64,000 bases of DNA from Limosilactobacillus caccae (GCF_900156885.1 NZ_FTOY01000011.1:796501-860500), one strand, 5' to 3'. Positions 10,175 to 19,944 are shown, counted from the stretch's first letter. The notes: generated from the letters alone by a model not told the origin. Numbers and translations: made by a program.

Positions 10175-11449
10175 TTAACGAATAAAATATCTTTGAATAT
10201 CATTCCAGGTCACAAGAATCATTAGGGTTAACAAGATTAGGAACCCAATCATTGTTACAATTCCCTCTGCCTTTTCAGGAATTGGCCGCCTTATTATTGC
10301 TTCAATGATATTTAGCAACAGTTTTCCCCCATCCAATGCGGGAATTGGCAATAAGTTAACAATCCCTAAGTTAATTGATAAAAGGGCGAGGAAATTTAAG
10401 ACCCCGTTAACTCCCAGCGCGGTCGCTTGGGATGTCCCCGCATAAATTGCAACGGGGCCTCCCAAGTCGTTAAGGCTAAAGCCATGGGTAACCATATGGC
10501 CTAAGACGCTGAAAATCAATGTCCCTGCTTGAACAAATTGTTGCCAGCCAAAGTTGATCCGGGCAGCAAAGCTCGTTGCGGTCTCTTCCATAATACCAAT
10601 CTGGCCAACCTTTTGGTGGTTACGTTCAATAGCCTTCGGGGTTAGCTTTGTTTGACGACTCTTACCATCACGCTGGTAGGTAATTGTTACTTGCTTCCCC
10701 GGGTGGCTAGAAATACTTGTCGATAAGTCAGTCCAGTCACTGATTTTGGTATCATTAACCTTCGTAATCCGGTCACCACTAGCAAGACCAGCCTTGGCCG
10801 CCACGGAGTTGTCATTAACTTTCCCTAACTGGTTACTATTGGTTGGCACGCCCGCTAGCGTAAAACCAAGAATGACAAAAACCACTAGCGAAAGGATGAA
10901 GTTATTCATCGCACCGGCAAAGTTTGTCATCATCCGGGCCGGGAGACTGGCTGATTGGAATTGAACATCCCGGGGGGCAATTTGGACTTCTGTTCCATCG
11001 CGTTCAATGATCATCGCATCATGGTTAACGTGATAAAGCTTAACCTCACTCTCATCACCGTTAACGTATCCTTTAATCCACAACTCGTCTTCGAGGTCAC
11101 AATCGACCAGCTGGAGCGGGATTCCTTGAAAGAGGGTTGTCTTATCACTAGCGTTAATGCTCGTAACCTCGTGGCGATCGTTCAGCTGGATGGTTAACGG
11201 TGTCCCTGGCTTTAATTCATCCTGATCTTCATCATCAGCACCCGCCAGCCGGACATAGCCCCCCAGCGGGAGGATTCGAATGGTGTAGGTTGTGCCATTT
11301 TTTCGTTTCCACCAAATTTTCGGTCCCATTCCAATTGAGAATTCACGGACCAAGATTCCTGCACGTTTAGCAAAGAAATAGTGACCATACTCGTGAACAA
11401 GGACAAGGATTCCAAAAACAATAATAAATGTAATAATTGTTATTATCAA
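10175..11449 (-). CDS. rseP: Site-2 protease RseP (intramembrane zinc metalloprotease)
   Basis: Intramembrane protease that cuts anti-sigma factors and leftover signal peptides within the membrane. The 424-residue protein has HEYGH zinc ligands in the first membrane helix (residues 19-23), a central PDZ domain (about 195-280) and the second active-site motif NLLPIPALDGG in a C-terminal membrane helix. The start is TTG 11449, preceded by AAGGAAGAGA at proper spacing. It lies 23 bases after cdsA, a neighbour in nearly all Firmicutes. Confidence 0.95.
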   Translation of the reverse strand: MIITIITFIIVFGILVLVHEYGHYFFAKRAGILVREFSIGMGPKIWWKRKNGTTYTIRILPLGGYVRLAGADDEDQDELKPGTPLTIQLNDRHEVTSINASDKTTLFQGIPLQLVDCDLEDELWIKGYVNGDESEVKLYHVNHDAMIIERDGTEVQIAPRDVQFQSASLPARMMTNFAGAMNNFILSLVVFVILGFTLAGVPTNSNQLGKVNDNSVAAKAGLASGDRITKVNDTKISDWTDLSTSISSHPGKQVTITYQRDGKSRQTKLTPKAIERNHQKVGQIGIMEETATSFAARINFGWQQFVQAGTLIFSVLGHMVTHGFSLNDLGGPVAIYAGTSQATALGVNGVLNFLALLSINLGIVNLLPIPALDGGKLLLNIIEAIIRRPIPEKAEGIVTMIGFLILLTLMILVTWNDIQRYFIR

Positions 11450-11472
11450 AAAATCTCTTCCTTACGTTTAAT

Positions 11473-12258
11473 TTAGATGATCCCTAATAAGTGGAGCATC
11501 GGCATTACAACGAGCATACTGTCAAAACGATCAAGGATGCCACCGTGGCCCGGTAAGATCTTACCGGAATCTTTTACCCCATAGTAACGCTTTAGGGAGG
11601 ATTCGATTAAATCACCGAATTGCCCAAAGATCGACAATACGAGGGTCACCACGATCATCGTAAGCCAGCCGTTAACAACTGGGAAGAAATGACAATAGAT
11701 GGCCAGGATAACTACTGCTGCAAGAGTCCCACCAATTGAGCCTTCCCAGGTCTTATTAGGACTAATCTTTGGTGCCAGCTTATTTTTACCGATCTTGCGA
11801 CCAATCAGGTAAGCGCCACTGTCGGTAATCCAAACAATGAACATCCCGTACAGCAAGGTCTGAAGGTTAATATCCCGGGCACCGATAAAGAAATGGAAGC
11901 CCATCCCGATATAAAGCATCGCGAGGGTTAACACCCCAGCATCATCGAAGGTAAAACGCTGCTTACGAATTACCGTATGCAATAAGAGAAGCAATACCAA
12001 AATATAAAAGCCAAACCACCGGGTTGCAACACTCGGCAAGAATGTTAACCAACTATCCGGGAGCACCAATAAGGCCACTCCCAAGTAGCTAATAATTGCT
12101 TCAAATGAGATGACAAACATCCTTTTCATCACCAGCACTTCGGACATCGCAACGATTCCTAAAACAACCGCTGCCAGCGTTAGTGGCCAGTGACCGTAGA
12201 CAATTAGCGGTATAAAAATAGCGAGGCCAATAACTGCCGTAATAATTCTTGTTTTCAA
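11473..12258 (-). CDS. cdsA: Phosphatidate cytidylyltransferase
   Basis: Makes CDP-diacylglycerol from phosphatidate and CTP, the branch point for phosphatidylglycerol and cardiolipin. The 261-residue protein is strongly hydrophobic with about seven or eight membrane helices. It carries the CdsA signature near the C-terminus (SSLKRYYGVKDSGKILPGHG followed by GILDRFDS). The start is TTG 12258 behind GGGGGAATAG. It follows uppS by 17 bases and precedes rseP. Confidence 0.96.
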   Translation of the reverse strand: MKTRIITAVIGLAIFIPLIVYGHWPLTLAAVVLGIVAMSEVLVMKRMFVISFEAIISYLGVALLVLPDSWLTFLPSVATRWFGFYILVLLLLLHTVIRKQRFTFDDAGVLTLAMLYIGMGFHFFIGARDINLQTLLYGMFIVWITDSGAYLIGRKIGKNKLAPKISPNKTWEGSIGGTLAAVVILAIYCHFFPVVNGWLTMIVVTLVLSIFGQFGDLIESSLKRYYGVKDSGKILPGHGGILDRFDSMLVVMPMLHLLGII

Positions 12259-12275
12259 AACTATTCCCCCATCTA

Positions 12276-13040
12276 TTATTGATTTTTCAAGCCACCGAAG
12301 CGACGGTGACGGCCTTGAAATTCAATGATTGCCGTCTTTAATGACTCACCATCGAAATCAGGCCAGTGTTCTGGTACAAATTCTAGCTCACTATAGGCAA
12401 TTTGCCAAAGCATAAAATTACTAATCCGCTCTTCGCCACTTGTCCGAATTAGCAAGTCCGGATCAGCATACTCCCCCAGCTGGGCAGACATCATGTGCTG
12501 GCTCAGCATTTGTTCGTCAATCGTCATGGGGTCAATTTGACCGTCTTTTACCGCCTGACCAATCTTCTTCATTGCACGGGTAATCTCATCCCTGCTCCCG
12601 TAGTTAAGGGCAAAGTTCAAGATCATCCCATTGCAGTCAGCTGTGTCAGCAATCGCATCTTTAACCGCCTTTTGGGTCTGCTCAGGGAGCTTAGTGATGT
12701 CCCCCATCACCGCAACCTTAACGTTATGTTTAACCAGGTCGGGCACAAAGGTCGAAAAGAAGCGAATCGGCAACTGCATCAGATAATTAACTTCTGATGA
12801 CGGCCGTTTCCAATTTTCGGTTGAAAAAGCGTAGAGTGACAAGACCTTAACGCCAAGATCACTTGCCGCAATGGTTACCTTTTTTACGGTCTGCATCCCT
12901 TGTTTATGACCTGCAACTCGTGGAAGGTGACGCTTTTGAGCCCAGCGGCCGTTACCATCCATGATTATCGCAATGTGGTTAGGAATGCGTTCCAAATCAA
13001 GCTGTTGATCATTTGCTTCACTTTTATTTTTGGAAAACAC
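12276..13040 (-). CDS. uppS: Undecaprenyl pyrophosphate synthase (cis-prenyltransferase)
   Basis: Condenses isopentenyl diphosphate onto farnesyl diphosphate to make the C55 carrier for peptidoglycan and wall polymers. Family motifs are present: IAIIMDGNGRWA, the FSTENW segment and the C-terminal RTSGE. I place the start at GTG 13040 (protein begins MFSKNKSE), with GGAGG eight bases upstream. The in-frame ATG at 13055 lies directly on that Shine-Dalgarno (ATGGAGG), the same arrangement as at rimP. It is the first gene of the operon with cdsA, rseP and proS. Confidence 0.95.
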   Translation of the reverse strand: MFSKNKSEANDQQLDLERIPNHIAIIMDGNGRWAQKRHLPRVAGHKQGMQTVKKVTIAASDLGVKVLSLYAFSTENWKRPSSEVNYLMQLPIRFFSTFVPDLVKHNVKVAVMGDITKLPEQTQKAVKDAIADTADCNGMILNFALNYGSRDEITRAMKKIGQAVKDGQIDPMTIDEQMLSQHMMSAQLGEYADPDLLIRTSGEERISNFMLWQIAYSELEFVPEHWPDFDGESLKTAIIEFQGRHRRFGGLKNQ

Positions 13041-13135
13041 TAACTGTTCCTCCATTACTATTTAGTTTTAATGGCGGACGAGCCGTTAAGTTAGCCTTAA
13101 CATTGACCCTTCCTTGCCCATTAATTATAGCTTTT

Positions 13136-13144
13136 ATTATACCA
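13136..13144 (-). promoter_or_regulatory. Extended -10 promoter element upstream of uppS
   Basis: The minus strand reads TGGTATAAT, an extended -10 element; no good -35 hexamer is visible at 17-18 bases. A second TATAAT at 13124-13129 offers an alternative. Expected transcripts would have an untranslated leader of about 90 bases before the uppS GTG. Confidence 0.55.
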
Positions 13145-13220
13145 GACGCAAAATTCATTGTGCCAGTTAGCCTTAATTTGTCGGGACTTTTTAATTCAAT
13201 TTTCCCGATAAATGTCAAAC

Positions 13221-13263
13221 AAAAAGGGAAGTTGCGATCAAGCCACCGCAGCTTCCCCCTTTT
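13221..13263 (-). terminator. Intrinsic terminator after frr
   Basis: Minus-strand hairpin GGGAAGCTGCG / CGCAACTTCCC with a ten-base loop, followed by TTTTTG. It ends the rpsB-tsf-pyrH-frr region. Confidence 0.85.
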
Positions 13264-13266
13264 AGT

Positions 13267-13830
13267 TTAGCCTTCCATTAATTCCTTTTCTTTTGCATCT
13301 GCAATTGTTTCAAGGTTTTTAATGCCGGCATCGGTCTCATCCTGAACCTTCTTTTCAAGGTCGTGGAATTCATCGTCGTTAAAGTCACCGTTCTTGTTAC
13401 CCTTCTTTAGGTCATCCATTGCTTCACGCCGGACGTTTCGAACAGCGACCTTGGCCTTTTCAAGTTCCGCCTTAACGTCTTTTACTAGTTCTTTCCGCCG
13501 ATCTTCCGTTAATTGTGGAATAATCAACCGAATTGAACTACCATCGTTTTGCGGGGTTAAGCCAAGGTTTGAAGCATAAATTGCCTTTTCGATTTCATCC
13601 AATACACTTTCATCGTATGGTGAAATCAAAAGTTGCCGTGCTTCAGGAATGGTGATTGAAGCAACCTGGTTCAATGGTGTCGGGGCACCGTAATATTCAA
13701 CCTTGATTGGGTTTAACAAGCTGGCATTTGCTTGACCAGCCCGAATGTCAGCTAATGTCCGTTGAAGGGCATCCCCTGACTTCGCCATCTTTGTCTTGGC
13801 ATCATTTAAAATATCTTTTCCTGTAGCCAT
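13267..13830 (-). CDS. frr: Ribosome recycling factor
   Basis: Splits the post-termination ribosome together with EF-G. The 187-residue length is typical. The protein begins MATGKDILNDAKTKM and is largely coiled coil with a middle beta domain (residues about 30-105). The ATG at 13830 follows the pyrH stop after one base. Its Shine-Dalgarno GAGGGAG lies inside the last pyrH codons, so the two genes are translationally coupled. The frame open upstream of this ATG is not coding. Confidence 0.96.
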   Translation of the reverse strand: MATGKDILNDAKTKMAKSGDALQRTLADIRAGQANASLLNPIKVEYYGAPTPLNQVASITIPEARQLLISPYDESVLDEIEKAIYASNLGLTPQNDGSSIRLIIPQLTEDRRKELVKDVKAELEKAKVAVRNVRREAMDDLKKGNKNGDFNDDEFHDLEKKVQDETDAGIKNLETIADAKEKELMEG

Positions 13831-13831
13831 A

Positions 13832-14625
<794 letters not shown>

Positions 14626-14639
14626 AGTAGACCGAACGC

Positions 14640-15515
14640 TTAGTTCATTTGGTCCTTAACTTCTTGAGCAAAGTCGTCTTCCTTCTTTTCGATTCCTTCG
14701 CCGACTTCGTAACGGATGAATGACTTCAACTTACCATCCTTGCTTGAAACGTATTGTTCAACAGTTTGGTCTGAATCCTTAACAAAGTCTTGGTCAGCTA
14801 AGCAGATTTGTGATAAGAACTTGTTTAAACGGCCTTCAACAATCTTGTCAACGATCTTTTCAGGCTTACCTTCGTTTAAGGTTTCTTCCTTAAAGATAGC
14901 GCGTTCGTGTTCAAGACGGTCAGCAGGAACATCATCACGAGTCATGAATTCTGGGTTGATTGCAGCGACGTGCATTGCAACATCCTTAGCAACAGCATCG
15001 TCAGCACCATCTAAGACAACTAAGGCTGCAATTTGACCACCTTGGTGTAAGTAGGCACCAAAGCTGTCGCCGTCGTTCTTTTCAACAACCGTGAACCGGC
15101 GAAGGCTAACCTTTTCACCAGTCTTTTGGGTTGTGGCAATAATGTCATCGTTCAATGTGCCGTTTTCAGTCTTGATTGCCAAGGCTTCTTCAACATTAGC
15201 TGGCTTGTTTTCGCTGATTAACTTAGTAACCTTCTTTAATAAGTCCTTAAATGGGTCACTAGCAGCAACGAAGTCAGTTTCTGAGTTCAATTCAACGATT
15301 GCCGCAGTGTTGCCGTTAACTGCAATATCAGCTAAACCTTCAGCAGCAACACGGTCGCTCTTCTTGGCTGCCTTAGCGATTCCCTTTTCACGAAGGTAAT
15401 CCATTGCCTTGTCCATGTCACCATCACTAGCAACTAATGCCTTCTTGGCATCCATGATACCGGCACCGGACTTCTTACGTAATTGCATAACTTGAGCAGC
15501 TTTAATTTCAGCCAT
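14640..15515 (-). CDS. tsf: Elongation factor Ts
   Basis: Nucleotide exchange factor that regenerates EF-Tu-GTP. The 291-residue protein has the N-terminal UBA-like domain ([16 protein letters not shown]) and the TDFVA motif ([12 protein letters not shown]) that inserts into EF-Tu. It starts at ATG 15515 with AGGAGAGA upstream. It lies between rpsB and pyrH, with a hairpin on each side. Confidence 0.97.
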   Translation of the reverse strand: MAEIKAAQVMQLRKKSGAGIMDAKKALVASDGDMDKAMDYLREKGIAKAAKKSDRVAAEGLADIAVNGNTAAIVELNSETDFVAASDPFKDLLKKVTKLISENKPANVEEALAIKTENGTLNDDIIATTQKTGEKVSLRRFTVVEKNDGDSFGAYLHQGGQIAALVVLDGADDAVAKDVAMHVAAINPEFMTRDDVPADRLEHERAIFKEETLNEGKPEKIVDKIVEGRLNKFLSQICLADQDFVKDSDQTVEQYVSSKDGKLKSFIRYEVGEGIEKKEDDFAQEVKDQMN

Positions 15516-15551
15516 GATGAAATCTCTCCTTTATAACCTATCGATTTTTAT

Positions 15552-15602
15552 AAAAAGGGCTGTTTAGTACTCAGGCCACAATGGTCCGTACAAAACAGCC
15601 CA
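15552..15602 (-). terminator. Long hairpin terminator between rpsB and tsf
   Basis: Minus-strand GGGCTGTTT pairs with AAACAGCCC, with internal GTAC/GTAC and GG(A)CC/GGCC pairing, then TTTTTA. It could partly uncouple tsf from rpsB. Confidence 0.78.
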
Positions 15603-15619
15603 AGAATTAATAACAAATG

Positions 15620-16411
15620 TTAGTCTTCTTTGCCTTCAACACTGTTCTTCAAGTTCTTTAATGAATCTTCAGTAACAGTTTCGTTAGCGTCGTTGTCGTC
15701 AGCAACTGCTGGTTGTTGAGCGTCATCTTGACCTTGCTTACCTTCAACAAAGGCATCAGCCATCTTTGAAGTGATCAGACGTACGGCACGAATAGCGTCA
15801 TCGTTTGATGGGATAACGTAATCAATGTCGTCTGGGTCAGTGTTGGTATCAACCATGGCAACGATCGGAATGTTTAACTTTTGTGCTTCCTTAACAGCAA
15901 TTTGTTCCTTGTGTGGGTCAACGATGAACATAACATCTGGGATCCGTGGCATATCTTCAATACCACCAAGGAAACGTTCAAGCTTTTCACGTTGCTTAGT
16001 CAAAACAGCAACTTCCTTCTTTGGAAGGACATCAAAAGTACCGTCTTCGCTCATTTTCTTGAGTTCCTTCAAGCGAGCGATCCGTGATTGAATCGTCTTC
16101 CAGTTGGTCAACGTACCACCTAACCAACGGTGGTTTACGTAAAATTGACCGGCACGAGTTGCTTCTTCTTCAATTGCATCTTGTGCTTGCTTCTTCGTAC
16201 CAACGAATAAAGCAATTCCGCCATTAGCAGCAACATCCTTCATGTAGTTGTAAGCAGCATCGATCAACTTAACAGTCTTTTGTAAGTCAATGATGTAGAT
16301 ACCGTTACGTTCAGTAAAGATGTATTCTTCCATCTTTGGGTTCCAACGACGAGTTTGGTGACCGAAGTGGACACCTGCTTCAAGCAATTGCTTCATAGTA
16401 ACTACAGACAT
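15620..16411 (-). CDS. rpsB: 30S ribosomal protein S2
   Basis: Small-subunit protein S2, needed for S1 binding and 30S assembly. The 263-residue protein begins [19 protein letters not shown] with the family motif RRWNPKM. It ends in a long acidic tail beyond the conserved core ([13 protein letters not shown] and on). ATG 16411 is preceded by GGAGG. It heads rpsB-tsf-pyrH-frr and carries a leader of about 110 bases. Confidence 0.97.
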   Translation of the reverse strand: MSVVTMKQLLEAGVHFGHQTRRWNPKMEEYIFTERNGIYIIDLQKTVKLIDAAYNYMKDVAANGGIALFVGTKKQAQDAIEEEATRAGQFYVNHRWLGGTLTNWKTIQSRIARLKELKKMSEDGTFDVLPKKEVAVLTKQREKLERFLGGIEDMPRIPDVMFIVDPHKEQIAVKEAQKLNIPIVAMVDTNTDPDDIDYVIPSNDDAIRAVRLITSKMADAFVEGKQGQDDAQQPAVADDNDANETVTEDSLKNLKNSVEGKED

Positions 16412-16520
16412 AAAAAATACCTCCAAATTGTTTTTTCCTCCCCAGTCTTCACCTGGCAATGGGACTTATAAAGCACCCTCATCACCATCATCCTGGGTGT
16501 GAAATTGGCGTGTGACACCG
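16412..16520 (-). promoter_or_regulatory. Structured 5' leader of rpsB (putative S2 autoregulatory element)
   Basis: The predicted transcript contains three small dyads in series: GGTGTCACACGCC, then CACCC(AGGATGATGGTGATGA)GGGTG, then CCCA...TGGG just before the Shine-Dalgarno. Ribosomal protein operons in Firmicutes often carry leaders bound by their own product. A role for S2 here is inference. Confidence 0.5.
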
Positions 16521-16526
16521 ACATAT

Positions 16527-16555
16527 AGTATACAAAAAAGCTTGCTAGCTGACAA
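16527..16555 (-). promoter_or_regulatory. Sigma-A-type promoter of rpsB-tsf
   Basis: Minus-strand -35 TTGTCA (16550-16555) and -10 TATACT (16527-16532) with 17-base spacing. The -35 and spacer lie inside the hairpin that ends the upstream dehydrogenase transcript. Confidence 0.8.
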
Positions 16556-16563
16556 GCTTTTTC
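16534..16563 (-). terminator. Terminator of the methyltransferase/yazA/dehydrogenase operon
   Basis: AAAAAGCTTG / CAAGCTTTTTT with an eight-base loop; ten base pairs and a T-run on the minus strand. It overlaps the rpsB promoter. Confidence 0.82.
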
Positions 16564-16580
16564 CCCACTTAATTTCAAGA

Positions 16581-17573
16581 TTAAAACTGAACTAACTTAT
16601 CAGAGGTCCCCGTCGTGATCAAGTCCAGGTTAGCTGACAAGCTCATCTTAACCATATTTTCGATTGCCTTATCCGTATAAAAGGCAATGTGCGGCGTTAT
16701 CAAGACGTTAGGCCGGTTGACTAACTTCTTAAAGGCCGGATAGTCAACTGCTTCCTCACTGATGTCTTGGTTAAAGATCTTGGTTTCCTCAGTGAGAACA
16801 TCAAGGGCCGCGCCCCCTATTTGACCACGATCTAATGCCGCGATCAGGGCATCTTCATCAATCAATGGTCCCCGCGCAGTATTAACAAGCAGCGTCCCCG
16901 GTTGCATCATTGCGATTGTCTCCTGGTTAATCATCTTATCGGTTGCGGGGACGTGGGGGAGGTACAAGGAAATAACCGTCGCCCGCTTGTACAGTTCTGG
17001 CAGGTCCACATATTCGACAATCCCGGCCAATTCTGGATTGTGGTGCCGGCTATAAGCAATCACCTCTGCACCAAAGCCCGCAAAGATCTTCGCAGCCGCC
17101 GCCCCAATATTACCGGTCCCGACAATGCCGACAACTTGCTGATTCATTTCTGCCGCAATCGTCGGTGCCCAGTGATAATTACCCTTGGCCATCTTAAGAG
17201 AAAACTCCTTCGTCCGGCGTAAGAGGTTCATCGCCTGCGTTACCGAAAACTCCGCGATGGCAGCTGGTGAATACACCGGTACATTGGTAATTTGAAAGCC
17301 AAGTTCCGTGGCTAACTGGTGGTTAATGTTATCAACCCCGACATTCCGCAATGACATTTTGGTAATCCCTTTTGCCGCCAGTTGTTTCAAAGCCGCATCC
17401 GGGTAAGGTGCCTGTTGGAAGACGACAACCCCATCGCTCCCCAGTGCCAGGTTAACACTGTCCTCATCCAACTGCTTGGTGGTTGTTGAAACGACAACGT
17501 CTGGATGGGCCGCTTTCCATTCTTCAATGAATGGAACTTCGTCTGCGTAAACCCCGTAAACATAAATCTTCAT
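16581..17573 (-). CDS. D-2-hydroxyacid dehydrogenase (D-lactate dehydrogenase type)
   Basis: NAD-dependent reductase of 2-oxoacids to D-2-hydroxyacids, the D-lactate route in lactic acid bacteria. The 330-residue protein begins MKIYVYGVYADE. It shows the catalytic-domain Arg segment (NTARGPLIDEDALI), the Rossmann motif GTGNIG near 152, and the catalytic His in ITPHIAFYT. The start ATG 17573 overlaps the stop of the upstream GIY-YIG gene (ATGA). Sequence cannot separate D-LDH from the related D-hydroxyisocaproate dehydrogenase. Position behind an RNA methyltransferase rather than next to other fermentation genes argues for some caution. Confidence 0.85.
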   Translation of the reverse strand: MKIYVYGVYADEVPFIEEWKAAHPDVVVSTTTKQLDEDSVNLALGSDGVVVFQQAPYPDAALKQLAAKGITKMSLRNVGVDNINHQLATELGFQITNVPVYSPAAIAEFSVTQAMNLLRRTKEFSLKMAKGNYHWAPTIAAEMNQQVVGIVGTGNIGAAAAKIFAGFGAEVIAYSRHHNPELAGIVEYVDLPELYKRATVISLYLPHVPATDKMINQETIAMMQPGTLLVNTARGPLIDEDALIAALDRGQIGGAALDVLTEETKIFNQDISEEAVDYPAFKKLVNRPNVLITPHIAFYTDKAIENMVKMSLSANLDLITTGTSDKLVQF

Positions 17574-17866
17574 GATAATCTTTCTCTCCATTCTGCAAGG
17601 TTAATGCCGTGCTCGCGTAGGTACAATTCCTTTTGCCGCCTTGTCTGGTGCTTAAAGTGGTATTCCGCACTAAGCGCATCATGTTTAGTACTGAACTGCT
17701 CAGAATAAAGCAGTCGTAACGGGTGCCGCTTCTTTACCTGCGTATATTTGGCCCCCCTATATTCCTGGTGGGTCTTAAACCGCCGCGCTACATTATCGGT
17801 AAAACCACAGTACAAGCTATCATCAGCACAATACAAGACATAAATATAATAACTTTTATTTGCCAT
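17570..17866 (-). CDS. yazA: GIY-YIG domain protein, YazA/UPF0213 family
   Basis: A 98-residue stand-alone GIY-YIG nuclease-fold protein: YYIYVLYCADDSLYCGFTDN contains the two family elements, and the rest (RRFKTH, EYRGAKYT) is typical of YazA. A substrate is not known for this family. It overlaps the methyltransferase gene by 11 bases and the dehydrogenase start by 4. The yabB-yazA pairing is conserved in B. subtilis. Confidence 0.88.
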   Translation of the reverse strand: MANKSYYIYVLYCADDSLYCGFTDNVARRFKTHQEYRGAKYTQVKKRHPLRLLYSEQFSTKHDALSAEYHFKHQTRRQKELYLREHGINLAEWRERLS

Positions 17867-18611
17867 AGAGCAACTCTTTTACTTCCGGCAAGTAATTATC
17901 CTGGTCATCACTAACCACTAGTGGCGGGACAACTTTCATCCCCCCAGGCTTACCATCTTTAATTACTTCTAATAAGAGAATATTCGCATCCCTGTCAGCT
18001 TTCGGGTGGATAAACCTAATCCTCTTCGGTGCCAGGCGACTCTTTTGACACTGGGCTAAAATCTCTGCCAACCGATCTGGACGGTGGACTAAGTAGCCAT
18101 GCCCATTCATCTTCAACAGGCCACTCATCTGCTTTAATACCACCTGCAAGTTAGTTGCAATCTCGTGGCGGGCAAGTGCAAGGGCCTGGTTCGGATTTTT
18201 TTGGCTCTTCGCCGTGACGGGAAAGTAGGGTGGGTTGCAAAGGACCACGTCAGCGGAGTCTTTGGGAATGTAATCATTAACGTCAGCGATATCAATGTTT
18301 AGCACCGAATACCGCTTTGTCAGGTCATTTAATTCGATAGTTCTCTTTGCCATATCCGCAATTTGTGGCTGCAACTCGACTTCGGTGAAGGTCCCCCCTA
18401 GTTTGCGGTGCAAAAAAAGGCCGATTGCCCCATTGCCAGCACACAGGTCGACCACCCTTAATTTATGGCGGTGATTAGGACGGACAAAGTCGGCTAATAA
18501 GACTGCATCCAACGAAAATGCAAAAAAATGCGGGTTCTGAATAATCTTGACGTCTTGACTATAAAGTTGGTCAATTCGTTCGTCTTTTTGCAATAAATTT
18601 GTGTTCTCCAT
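17856..18611 (-). CDS. YabB-type SAM-dependent methyltransferase (TrmN6-like)
   Basis: A 251-residue class I methyltransferase related to tRNA1(Val) N6-adenine methyltransferase. It has the SAM-binding loop VVDLCAGNGAIGLFL and the N6-adenine motif NPPYF. The start ATG 18611 (MENTNLLQKDERIDQL) has GGAGAGAG upstream. Upstream in-frame ATGs overlap that site. Methylation of tRNA1-Val is inferred from the family. Confidence 0.86.
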   Translation of the reverse strand: MENTNLLQKDERIDQLYSQDVKIIQNPHFFAFSLDAVLLADFVRPNHRHKLRVVDLCAGNGAIGLFLHRKLGGTFTEVELQPQIADMAKRTIELNDLTKRYSVLNIDIADVNDYIPKDSADVVLCNPPYFPVTAKSQKNPNQALALARHEIATNLQVVLKQMSGLLKMNGHGYLVHRPDRLAEILAQCQKSRLAPKRIRFIHPKADRDANILLLEVIKDGKPGGMKVVPPLVVSDDQDNYLPEVKELLYGK

Positions 18612-18705
18612 AACTCTCTCCATTGATATTCCTACTTGCAAGATTGGCAGATATTCGTCATACTGATGGTCAGAAACCTAATTTGTAATAGATTGGAAGA
18701 TCAGT

Positions 18706-19344
18706 ATGCTTTATACATTCCTTGTAAGAATCGTTAATCCTTTTTTAACGTTAATTAACGGGCGCGCCAAAATCTACAACCGCGAAAATATTCCTAGCGG
18801 CAATTACATTATCGTTGCGCCCCACCGGACATGGATGGACCCCGTTCTTCTTGCCCTGGCAGTCTGGCCGAAAAAATTTAGCTTCATGGCCAAAAAAGAG
18901 CTGTTTAAAAACCCCCTTGCAAATAAATTCTTGCGGGCCCTAAACGCCTATCCAGTTGACCGGAAGAATCCTGGTCCGTCCGCGATCAAAAAACCTGTCA
19001 CCCTGTTGAAGAAGAGTGACCTGTCAACAATTATCTTCCCTACCGGGTCAAGATATTCGGCCAAGCTTAAGGGCGGGGCAACGGTAATTGCAAAGATGGC
19101 AAACGTCCCCCTTGTTCCAGCAGTTTATCAGGGACCATTAAAGTTTAGCCAGCTCTTTTCGCGGCAAAAACGGCACATTGCTTTTGGAAAGCCAATTTAT
19201 GTCGACCGCAAGCAGCGGCTGACCCCTGAAGTCCAGGCAGATCTTGAAGCAAAGATGCAATCAGCCTTTGATCAACTTGATCGGCAAATCAATCCAGATT
19301 ATAAATACATTATGCCTCCTAAGCCCAAGGACGATAATTTCTAA
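18706..19344 (+). CDS. plsC: 1-acyl-sn-glycerol-3-phosphate acyltransferase
   Basis: Adds the second acyl chain in phosphatidate synthesis, feeding CdsA. The 212-residue protein has the HX4D catalytic motif (APHRTWMDPV), the FPTGSR glycerol-phosphate site and a hydrophobic N-terminal segment. It is transcribed divergently from the methyltransferase gene, with 94 bases between them, and ends at a strong bidirectional hairpin. The start has only a modest Shine-Dalgarno (GGAAGA). Confidence 0.9.
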   Translation: MLYTFLVRIVNPFLTLINGRAKIYNRENIPSGNYIIVAPHRTWMDPVLLALAVWPKKFSFMAKKELFKNPLANKFLRALNAYPVDRKNPGPSAIKKPVTLLKKSDLSTIIFPTGSRYSAKLKGGATVIAKMANVPLVPAVYQGPLKFSQLFSRQKRHIAFGKPIYVDRKQRLTPEVQADLEAKMQSAFDQLDRQINPDYKYIMPPKPKDDNF

Positions 19345-19350
19345 GTTAAC

Positions 19351-19398
19351 AAGTAATATAAAAGGATGTGATAAAATCACATCCTTTTATATTACTTA
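19351..19398. terminator. Perfect bidirectional terminator between plsC and the UPF0154 gene
   Basis: Two 22-base arms (AAGTAATATAAAAGGATGTGAT and its complement) are separated by only AAA. The outer A/T ends give T-runs on both strands. The last codons of the UPF0154 gene lie inside the hairpin. Confidence 0.88.
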
Positions 19399-19619
19399 CG
19401 ATTTGACTTTTTAGCTTGTGCTTGCATCGCTTGCATCATTTGATGTAATTTACGATTTGATGGCTTTTGTCCCATTTGGAGCATCATCGTCCGCAGCATA
19501 TCTTCCGAAATCGGTGGATTATTGCGGAGGTAGTTTTCCATGTACTTACGTGCACCAAAGAAGCCAATAACTAAACCAACTAATAGCGCAAGGATCATCA
19601 GCATGATTGTCATACCCAC
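19392..19619 (-). CDS. yneF: UPF0154 family membrane protein (YneF-like)
   Basis: A 75-residue protein with one N-terminal membrane helix ([20 protein letters not shown]) and a cytoplasmic tail containing the family core [21 protein letters not shown]. Its function is unknown. The start is GTG 19619, eight bases after GGAGG. The stop codon falls within the shared terminator arm. Confidence 0.88.
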   Translation of the reverse strand: MGMTIMLMILALLVGLVIGFFGARKYMENYLRNNPPISEDMLRTMMLQMGQKPSNRKLHQMMQAMQAQAKKSNRK

Positions 19620-19692
19620 AATTACTTCCTCCTTTGCTCATTACCTTTCCATATTACACGAAAGAATATTTTTTGAAAAGAGCAAATCACTA

Positions 19693-19944
19693 TTAATCGT
19701 CACGAAGGCCCTTTTTACGTTGAACTTCCCGGACCTTTTCCGGTGTAACTTCATTCCCCTCTTTGTCAAAGATTCGCATCATTTCGATGTTGCTGCGCAT
19801 CGCTTCTCTAAAGTTCTTCAAGTATTCCTTGCGAAGACGAGCCCGTTCTTTGGTCTCCTCTTCTGTCAATCCTTCTTTTTTGTTTTTATGAGCGAGTTCA
19901 TTGATTCGCTTCAGTAGTTGTTCTTGTTCTTTTGATTCAGCCAT
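19693..19944 (-). CDS. UPF0291 (DUF896) family protein, YnzC-like
   Basis: An 83-residue charged helical protein; the core [18 protein letters not shown] and [15 protein letters not shown] are the DUF896 signature. In B. subtilis the paralogue ynzC is the last gene of the SOS-induced yneA-yneB-ynzC operon next to lexA. Here yneA and yneB are missing, but the gene keeps its place divergent from lexA and shares its SOS box. It starts at ATG 19944 behind GAGGAGA. Confidence 0.88.
   Translation of the reverse strand: MAESKEQEQLLKRINELAHKNKKEGLTEEETKERARLRKEYLKNFREAMRSNIEMMRIFDKEGNEVTPEKVREVQRKKGLRDD

Noticed and set aside
13024-13218. Possible small minus-strand gene upstream of uppS (64 codons)
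   Set aside because: The region contains the uppS promoter and leader and the frame lacks a ribosome site.
17570-17866. GIY-YIG gene as a homing endonuclease or mobile element
   Set aside because: It is the small chromosomal YazA family protein in its conserved position after the YabB-type methyltransferase, with no sign of mobility.
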